Source: Serinus canaria
Lineage: Eukaryota; Chordata; Aves; Passeriformes; Fringillidae
DNA length: 64,000 nucleotides
Assembly (NCBI RefSeq): GCF_022539315.1
Contig: NC_066333.1
Span: 2,728,001-2,792,000, forward strand
Direction: 5' to 3'
The notes beneath the pieces are model-generated. The model saw nothing but the letters and a program-made list of their open reading frames with translations, had not been told where the DNA came from and made no database searches. Both the position numbers and the translations under genes were made by a program. How positions within the stretch are numbered: position 1 is the stretch's first letter; every line of letters begins with the position of its first letter. This document shows, one piece after another, positions 57,215 through 64,000 of this stretch.

Positions 57215-57450
57215 ATGATGGATGGCAAGGTTGGGATGCTTTGTCCTAAACCCATCCTTTGTCCTTCTCAAGGCAGGGACACCTCCCACTATCCCACGTT
57301 GCTCAAAGTTCCATCCAGCCTGTCCTTGGACACTTCCAGGGATCCAGGGGCAGCCACAGCCTCTCTGGGGACCCTGTGCCAGGGCCTCACCTGACACTCT
57401 GTGTAAAGAACTTCCTTATATCTAATCTAAATCTCCCCTCTTTTAAATCT
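57215..57450 (-). mobile_element. CR1 LINE 3' fragment
   Basis: Degenerate start, then 'ggcagggacacctcccacta', 'gtccttggacacttccaggg', 'atccaggggcagccacagcc', 'aagaacttccttatatctaa' and 'tctaaatctcccctcttt'. Antisense, 5'-truncated. Confidence 0.9.
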
Positions 57451-57836
57451 AAAAATCTCAATATAATGTAATCTAAATATAAGGTCACCTTGAGTCCTGT
57501 TTACAGAGCAACTAACTATTTAAATAATTTGTTAAGTCCTTTGTTAAGTTAAATAATTGTTTAAGTCCTCCAGTGGATTTTCATTTTTGTCTGCATCTCT
57601 AAAGCACAAATTGATTGTGTTTCTATGATTAGAGTACAACTGTAAGTGAGGTTGAGCTAAAGTACTGTAGAAATTAGACTGTACACACAAGCAAATGCAC
57701 ACACACAGACTTGGTGTTATACACTCGTATATTTGTATGCACACACAGAGATAACACAAGAGCCACACACATGTATGAATATGAACATTGAGCCTGGGGG
57801 CTCAATTTGCTGCCTTGGTGTCATCATCATATTTTC

Positions 57837-58233
57837 TGAAAAATCCCCTTGCCCAGGATTTTTCTCCTGGGAAGCTGAGAAGCCTCAGAGAAAAAGGAGA
57901 ACAATTTTTCTCCTTTTTCTCTTTTCTCCTTTTTCTCCTGTGTTTTGCTCCTTTGGAATGTGTTTGGAGATTGTATACCCACAGTGATTGTTTCATTGGT
58001 TTCATGTGAATTGTTTTGACTTAATGGCCAGTCATGGTCAGGCTGTGTTGGGGCTCTGGAAGGAGTCATGAGTTGTCATTATTATCTTTTAGCCTTCTGT
58101 CTGTATCCTTTCTCTATTCTTTAAAATAGTTTAGTGTAGCATTCTTTAATATAATATCAATCATAAAGTAATAACTGAGCCTTCTGAGAACATGGAGTCA
58201 GATTCACCATTCCTCCCTTTGACAGGGGTCTCA
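57837..58233 (+). mobile_element. LTR-like dispersed repeat, family A, copy 3
   Basis: It begins TGAAAAATCCCC and shares 'gggaagctgagaagcctcag', 'gtttggagattgtatacc' and 'cttctgagaacatggagtca' with 55734-56125. It ends near 'gacaggggtctca'. An internal 'tttctcctttttctcttttc' pyrimidine run is extra to this copy. Confidence 0.8.
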
Positions 58234-60507
58234 GAAAACACCACACCTTGGTGCTGGAGCAGCCTGGCAGGCACAGAGCTGGGACACCAGGAGCTGTGGG
58301 ACTGGGGGGGTGCTGCCCTGAGCCTCCTGCACCCCACTGCCCCCCCTCCCTGCAGCCACAGGCACCCAACTGTAAAACCACAAACCCCAGCTCGAAGGCA
58401 GCAGAGCAGAGCCCACCCGTGGGAGTCAGCTCCAAAACCAGGGCAGGGGGAACTGTTGGGGAAAATTGACTGAATCTGTACAGGTCCCACAACTCCTCTT
58501 TGTTCTTTTTCCTCGTAGTGGTTTGGGACGAGCCCAGCCCAGTGTGAGTCACAGAAATAAAGCACCTGCTGCTGCAGGTTGGGCTCCCTGAGGGCTGTGC
58601 CAGGCAGGGGACGTGTCACTGTGGTGCCTTGTACCTCCACTAATGACTCTGAGATCAATGGCATGGAAGATGAAGAAGAAAATGATTTAATTTTCAGATC
58701 AACGGATTACACAAGAACATGAAGTATTCCCTGGCAAACAAATGTGTTACCTTGATTCCTTCCATCCTTCAGCTGAGGGAGCAGCAGAATGCTGTTGCAG
58801 TGCCCATTTTTCATTCCTGCACTCCTTCTGAGACCCTGGAATGTGGAAGACCCCACCAGATTTTTACGTAAAAGAGACACAAAGCTGGGTCACTTCCAAC
58901 TCGGAATATTATGTGAATATTTCCCTTATTAGTAGGGCACTTTGATTGCCCTGTTAAAAAATTACCCAGGTTTGCAAAACACTCGGAACACAAAGCAAGA
59001 GGAAGACTAAAAACTTTAAAAAACCAAACTCCAAAGCAATTAAATCTTGGCATGTGGGTCACAGGCAGGGTAAGGAGCAAACCTAAAGGTGAGATGGACA
59101 CAGAAAAAGTGGAACTAGGGCGAGACTACAGTGGAGCACCAGGAGTAGGGCTGGGTGATGAACTGGAGACAGGGCTTCACTCCCTGCCCCTCACAGGACC
59201 TGCTCTAACTCACCTGCACCAGGGGAGCAGCCAGGTGAGGAACACAGCTTCTCACCACCCTGAGCCTCTGCTCATCATCTGAGAGCTTTCTGGAAGCCTC
59301 ATCCAGGAACTGATTCAGTTGAAAACATCAGGTTCAGCACCCAACCCTTCCAGTCAGCACCAACTTCTACTCAGCATTGGGCTGGGAGATTTTTTGAGCT
59401 TGGTAATTCAAACCCACTTAAAAGAGTTTCCTCCATCCTCAAGAGCCTCGTGATTTACTGTAGCTCCTACTTGAACTCATACATGTCTTGTATTTCCAGA
59501 CATTAGGTAATGAGGTTTTTGTGGTCCATAGAGCTTTCTCACTGATTCTCTGAGTTTGCAGCCAACAGCGACGACTGCACGCACCAACACTGAGAGAAAA
59601 GTTGTCAGGATTTTCCATCAGATACTCCAGAAACTGTCAGATCACACACAAACCTCACCCCAGTCTATCTTAAAGCCACAGTTAGAATGATCCAGGCACA
59701 ACAGGCTGATGTTCTGGTGGACCCTAGCTGTGTGATATGTGTTGGCTTCTCACACCACTGATCCCTAAATCTGACAGAGATGTGGCAGACCCCACCAAAC
59801 CCCAGGAGGTGACAGGCTACCCAAAGTGCCTGTCGAAGGTCACAAGGAGCTGGGGAGAAGCATTTCACAGGATTCCTCTCCAGCAGCACAGCCTCTGTGC
59901 TGACAGGACCACTGCTTCTGTGTGGACTCACAAGGAAGAACAGGAACTCATCTATTCCACTTCCCCCCGCAGCTGCTTCTTCTTAGAGAGCACCTAATTC
60001 TTGAGAAAAGCATGTGAACTCAAACCTTTCCTTGAGTCTAACAGGTGTCAAAAGAGGAGATCACAGACACAAAAATGCAGAGTGAGTGACACTTGCAAGT
60101 ACCTGTTGATGCCCAAGGCTGGAATCCAGTTTGGCCATGCACAGGGAACACCTGGCTCCCACAGATTCCTTCACAAACCCCTGGAAACTGGAATCTGACA
60201 CAGAGAGATAACTGGGCTGATTTGGTCATGCTAAAATGGCACTGAACTTCCTGCATGAACCCATGGCATTGGAATCCAACAGGGAACAGGCCACTCCATC
60301 CCCCACACAGCTTGAGCTCCTTCATCTTTTTGCTGGGAATAGTAAGGCTCTAGATTTTGAAAGTATCAAAAATTTAAGCTCTACTCAGGCCAGGAAGCAC
60401 AAGCAGAGCTCCCAATACATAGGAAGGAGCTTGGAATTAAAGGGGTTTCCTAGAGTGTTGTCTCAACAAACTCAAACCTCCATGGACAAAGGGGTTAATT
60501 TACAGAA
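58234..60507. other. Unique intron sequence
   Basis: No repeat family, RNA gene or coding region is recognised. Confidence 0.4.
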
Positions 60508-60642
60508 TTTTCATAGAATAATTTGGGCTGGAAAGCACCTTAAATATAATCTCATTCCAACCATGCCATGGACAGAGACACCTTCCACTAGACCAGGCTG
60601 TTCCAAGCCCAGTCCAGCCTGGCCTTGGACACTGCCAGGGAT
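60508..60642 (-). mobile_element. CR1 LINE short 3' fragment
   Basis: 'ttcatagaataatttgggct', 'ggaaagcaccttaaatataa', 'ccatggacagagacaccttc' and 'cttggacactgccagggatg'. It sits immediately left of the family G LTR. Confidence 0.88.
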
Positions 60643-60684
60643 GAAACAAACACCCTTGAGGAACCACCAGGCCTCTCAGGTTTC

Positions 60685-61287
60685 TGTGGCTGAGATGACC
60701 CCAAGGTATCAGAAAGTCTCTTTTTTTTTTCAGCCCCGCGACTGAAGAAGTAGTCGAGGTTCCTCGGTTCTGCTTTTCAAGGTTGTTTATTTTCTCCCAT
60801 CTATCACATTCTTTCTCTGACCTGCTGAGATCTGTCCAGCAGGTCAGGTTGTGGCACAGTCCCTGCCCTTGGGGTGCTGTTGGCTTCTTATACTAAGAAC
60901 TAGGTGTGCTTTATTTACAATAATTTTCCAATACCTGTCACCTATGTCAGACAGTCTGTCTCTGCTCTAAACCAATCCAGAAGTGTCACCATCACAGCAG
61001 AAGATGGAGGACAAGAAGAAGAAGGACAGGACATGCCCAGATTCCTCCATCTTGCTTCTTGAACCCCCATTCTAAAACCCCAAAATTCTACATTTTCACC
61101 CTGTGACAAATTCACTGTCATTCTACTCAAACTCTTGTGGCTTGTAACTCCTCACACAAAGTTGGGAATTGTTTCCATGGCTAAAATCAAAGGCACAGGT
61201 GTCTGTGACTCCGTGCCAAGGTCTCTGAGCCCCTGCCAGGGTCTGGAATCACCCAGGGCAGCCAGAGGAATCTCCTGGGTTCTGACA
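60685..61287 (-). mobile_element. LTR-like dispersed repeat, family G, copy 2 (solo)
   Basis: On the minus strand it begins TGTCAGAACCC, carries 'tttgtcacagggtgaaaatg', 'tccatcttctgctgtgatgg', 'gagaaaataaacaaccttg' and ends near 'ctcagccaca'. It is 603 bp against 608 bp for the copy at 45870. The 3' part differs from copy 1 around 'gaggaacctcgactacttct'. It lies on the TOX2 sense strand. Confidence 0.82.
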
Positions 61288-62239
61288 CAGGCCCATCGTG
61301 CCTCACCTTGCACTGACAGCTCCCCAGTGCTCTGTCTCAGCTGGGGTAAGCAGCTGTCACTCTTTCCTTTCCTTACCTGTCTATTGAAAGCAAGTCTTTC
61401 CCCCTCTCTCTGCTGGAGCAGGGCCCAAGGCATGGCCCTTTGGTGACAATGGGGACGTGGGGTCTGTGCCACCCCAGCTGTGATGCTCTAACCAGTATGG
61501 CTCGTGGCAGGTGATAAATCAGATGCCCTTTAACTCCCCAGATGAGCTCTGCACACACCACAGCACTGGAAGCACAAGCTACAACCAATATTTTTACTGA
61601 CAGGTGATAAATCACATGCCCTTTAACTTGTGTGTACCAGCTGCAAATTTAGTTAATTAGAAATTCATGCTGCCTCCTTCCCATGTATTATTTCCTGCCC
61701 ATGATTTACATGGGCTGTTGCTGTTGGAATCTTGCTGGGGTTAAGGCTCCTGGAAGCCAAGGGAGCACAGAAATTTGCTGCAGAGCACCACGACCTCTAG
61801 TGCTGTGCAGCCTGGAGAAGTTATTGGCAGCAGGAAGAGTAGCAGCAATGAAGAGGGACCAAAATGTTTTCTGGACACTCCATGGGTCCCTGCCAGCACA
61901 ATGGACAGGTATGGCTGGCACATGAAAACCCCGGGCTACCACTGGGAGCCTTCCCTGAAAACACAAAAAAGAGCAGAAAAGTCTTCCCCAAGCCAGTAGA
62001 ATTCTGCATTTTCACGCATTGTGCTGCAAATAGATACAAAAGGCTCTTTTTGAACTGCCTCTGGAGGTTCCTGTCACCCCTGGGCAGCCCCTTGGAGCAG
62101 CACTGTGACACCCAGCCAGCCCCAGGGCTCTCCCATGGGATCAGGGAAGGAGAGCTGGCCAGTGCCCACCGTGCTGGGAGCTGGTGAGGGAGACAGCCAC
62201 TCACTCCAGCCATGCTGCCTTCCACCAGAATTTGCTATT
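61288..62239. other. Intron sequence with a short direct repeat
   Basis: 'aggtgataaatca' plus 'atgccctttaac' occurs near 61509-61534 and again near 61602-61627. Nothing else is recognised. Confidence 0.4.
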
Positions 62240-62800
62240 CTCCCCATTTTGGCAAATTAAACCAACTCTCTTTTCCAACTATTTTGTCCCTATTTTTCTG
62301 TGAACGCTTTCATGCTACTGATAGTATTTTCAGCTGTGCTACAAAAGGGCATTTATTAAAATATTCCATGACTGCAGAAGACTCATAACAGATTCAGAAA
62401 CCCAGTGATAATCATAATAATTTTTTAGCACTTGTCTGCCAGACAGAATTATCAGCAAAAGCAGGGCCCTGTTATCTGCAGGAGCAGTATATGATACGTT
62501 CATTTCTTTTTTTCTCCCCCCCCTCTATAAACTTCAATTATTAATGATGGAAATTTTTCCTTGCCTATTCTTCCCTTGGTGGGAAAAACAGCCATTACTG
62601 ACATTTGCCAATTTAAATCTAATCCTCCTCATCTGCATATAGACGAGGCTCTGTTTGACTCTGCCTATTGATCCAGCCAGGAAAAGGGACTCCATAACTT
62701 AATCTGATGTCAAAGGCTGATGGGTCCTGTAGGAAATCGGTGCTGTAGATCTCCCTGCTATAAATATGTCACCAGAATTAACTGGAAGCACTAATAGGTC
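62240..62800. promoter_or_regulatory. AT-rich island, candidate conserved non-coding element
   Basis: About 560 bp of AT-rich, repeat-free sequence with 'gataatcataataatttttt', 'gccattactgacatttgcca' and 'ctctgcctattgatccagcc'. Only composition and lack of repeats support it. Confidence 0.3.
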
Positions 62801-63347
62801 ACTCAATGAGCTCCAAGGAGCACGCAGGGCACACTGAGGCTGCTGGCTGGCTGCTTGTGATGGATGACACCAAAAATTAGCCAGAACAGAGGGTTGTCAG
62901 CCAGCCCAGGGACAAGGGACTCGCTGACATGCTTTGTTCTCCTGCATGTGCTGGGTCCCAGCCTAGCCCTGTCACTTCTGAAACATTTAACACTCTTTAC
63001 ATGAAAAGGAAAAAAAATATCCTACTACAAGGCTAAAACAATAGAAAATAAGTAGGATCTCTTCCAACTCTTCCTTCCTGCAGTTTGTCCTGCTGCAGCA
63101 CTGCCTTTGGTGAGCAAAGAGAGCCAAGAGAGAAATTCTGGTGTCTTATTGCAGAAAGAACCCAATGGAGGATGGCAGGGATGACATCAGGACCTGGAAA
63201 TGCAGCTCTGCATGCTTTGGGGATCAAAGTGATCCCAGCTTGCTCACTCTGGGCTGGTTCCTGCACACCAGGCTCCAGCCAAAACACCCCAACCCAGGAA
63301 AATGCCTTCCCTGTTTAGCTGTGTCCCTTCTTCACTCACTCTTTATT
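62801..63347. other. Unique intron sequence
   Basis: Nothing is recognised. Confidence 0.4.
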
Positions 63348-63465
63348 ATCATATAATTGTGGAAAGGTTGGGTTGGAGGAGACCTTAAAGATCACCTCAT
63401 TCCACCCCCTGCCACGGGCAGGGACATCCTCCACTCTCCCAGGCTGCCCCAAGCCCCACTGGACT
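63348..63465 (-). mobile_element. CR1 LINE short 3' fragment
   Basis: 'atcatataattgtggaaagg', 'ttgggttggaggagacctta', 'ctgccacgggcagggacatc' and 'ccaggctgccccaagcccca'. Confidence 0.88.
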
Positions 63466-64000
63466 GTCCCAGATGAAAACCCCACACCTGGGGTGGGCAA
63501 GGATGGACCATGAGCCCCTCAGCACTGGGACTAATGGCACAGAAAATTGAACTGGAGTCACCTTCTGGGTAATGGCTCAGGTGGTCCTGCTCTCACTGGC
63601 ACCCTGAAAAGCAGCAGGTTTTGTCCCAAAAACATTCACATTGCTCATGGGGGTGCAGGGCAGGACCACGGGGCTCACACACAGAGAGCTGCCAACTTCT
63701 TCACACCTGAATGGGCCTCACACATGAATAAAGCCCTGGAGCAGCCTCTGACCCAGCCCTGATCTACTGCCCTCCCTGTGCCTGAGGAGCAGCCTGGAAC
63801 ATTCTCCCCATCCAGCTAGAGCTTTGTTCTCTGGCCAAGAGGCAGCTTGGACCAGGCTGTCCTGCTTGTCCTGCACTGAAGGGGACAGTGCCACGTGGTG
63901 TGTCACCAAGGAGGCAGGAGGGGAGGCTGCCCTCCAAAGGCACACACGATCCCACACGTCCTGCTGGAGTCACAAGGCTGATGCACCTCCACTCATCTTC
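63466..64000. other. Unique intron sequence to the window edge
   Basis: No repeat family, RNA gene or exon is recognised. Confidence 0.4.

Larger units (their letters stand above)
30714..64000 (-). other. TOX2: TOX2 upstream intron (at least 33.3 kb, continues off the right edge)
   Basis: Starting from the acceptor at 30714-30726, no sequence encoding the expected TOX N-terminus (MDVR-type start or another first exon with a suitable donor) could be found to the window's end. The preceding exon should therefore lie beyond 64000. In mammals the first introns of TOX-family genes are also very long (family knowledge). Confidence 0.75.

Noticed and set aside
55734..58233. One provirus with two family A LTRs in the same orientation
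   Set aside because: The 1.7 kb between them holds a CR1 and a CpG cluster but no retroviral coding sequence, and the copies differ too much for paired LTRs.
30714..64000. TOX2 exon 1 inside the window
   Set aside because: I searched for an MDVR-type start or a donor preceded by a matching coding segment and found none.

Overview
This window is intronic DNA of a vertebrate gene, most likely from a bird and probably a songbird. The bird call rests on many CR1 LINE tails of the avian type (antisense signature 'gggttggaagggacctt'), several solo LTR families, and AT-rich islands set in a GC-richer, minisatellite-rich background. Nothing looks bacterial or viral apart from old endogenous retroviral LTRs. 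No complete gene is present.

The only protein-coding sequence I can support is two exons on the minus strand. They are in phase with each other and recognisable as TOX2, a TOX-family HMG-box transcription factor. The upstream exon (30648-30713, 22 codons) splices to the downstream exon (241 down to 1, 80 codons, running off the left edge). The intron between them is 30,406 bp (242-30647). Everything from 30714 to 64000 is the next upstream intron; I found no first coding exon, so that intron should run past the right edge. The HMG box and C-terminal exons lie off the left edge.

The rest is repeats and apparently unique intron. (1) About twenty CR1 fragments in both orientations, mostly 5'-truncated, from fairly young ones sharing 'cctggatccctggcagtg' to decayed reverse-transcriptase remnants (38830-39530, 52180-52330). 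(2) Solo LTRs or LTR-like repeats of at least five families. Two have clear boundaries: 43856-44292 (TGATG...CATCA, 4-bp target duplication, inserted into a CR1) and 31177-31532 (TG...CA, 6-bp target duplication), the latter with a sister copy at 36617-36972. (3) An unusual run of tandem arrays with units of 23, 80/59, 43, 36, 32, 15, 34 and 4 bp. Several are open in many frames and produce long spurious ORFs on both strands. (4) Pairs of dispersed repeats that bracket the 22-codon exon as direct repeats, plus an unidentified inverted pair at 23926-24075 / 26341-26488. (5) AT-rich islands without recognisable repeats (about 9950-10520, 17030-17850, 44880-45545, 62240-62800) that are candidate regulatory elements.

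The window therefore shows architecture rather than a pathway: one developmental transcription factor gene with very large introns remodelled by CR1, LTR and minisatellite growth. Coordinates of repeats without a stated target duplication are approximate to about 10-20 bp.
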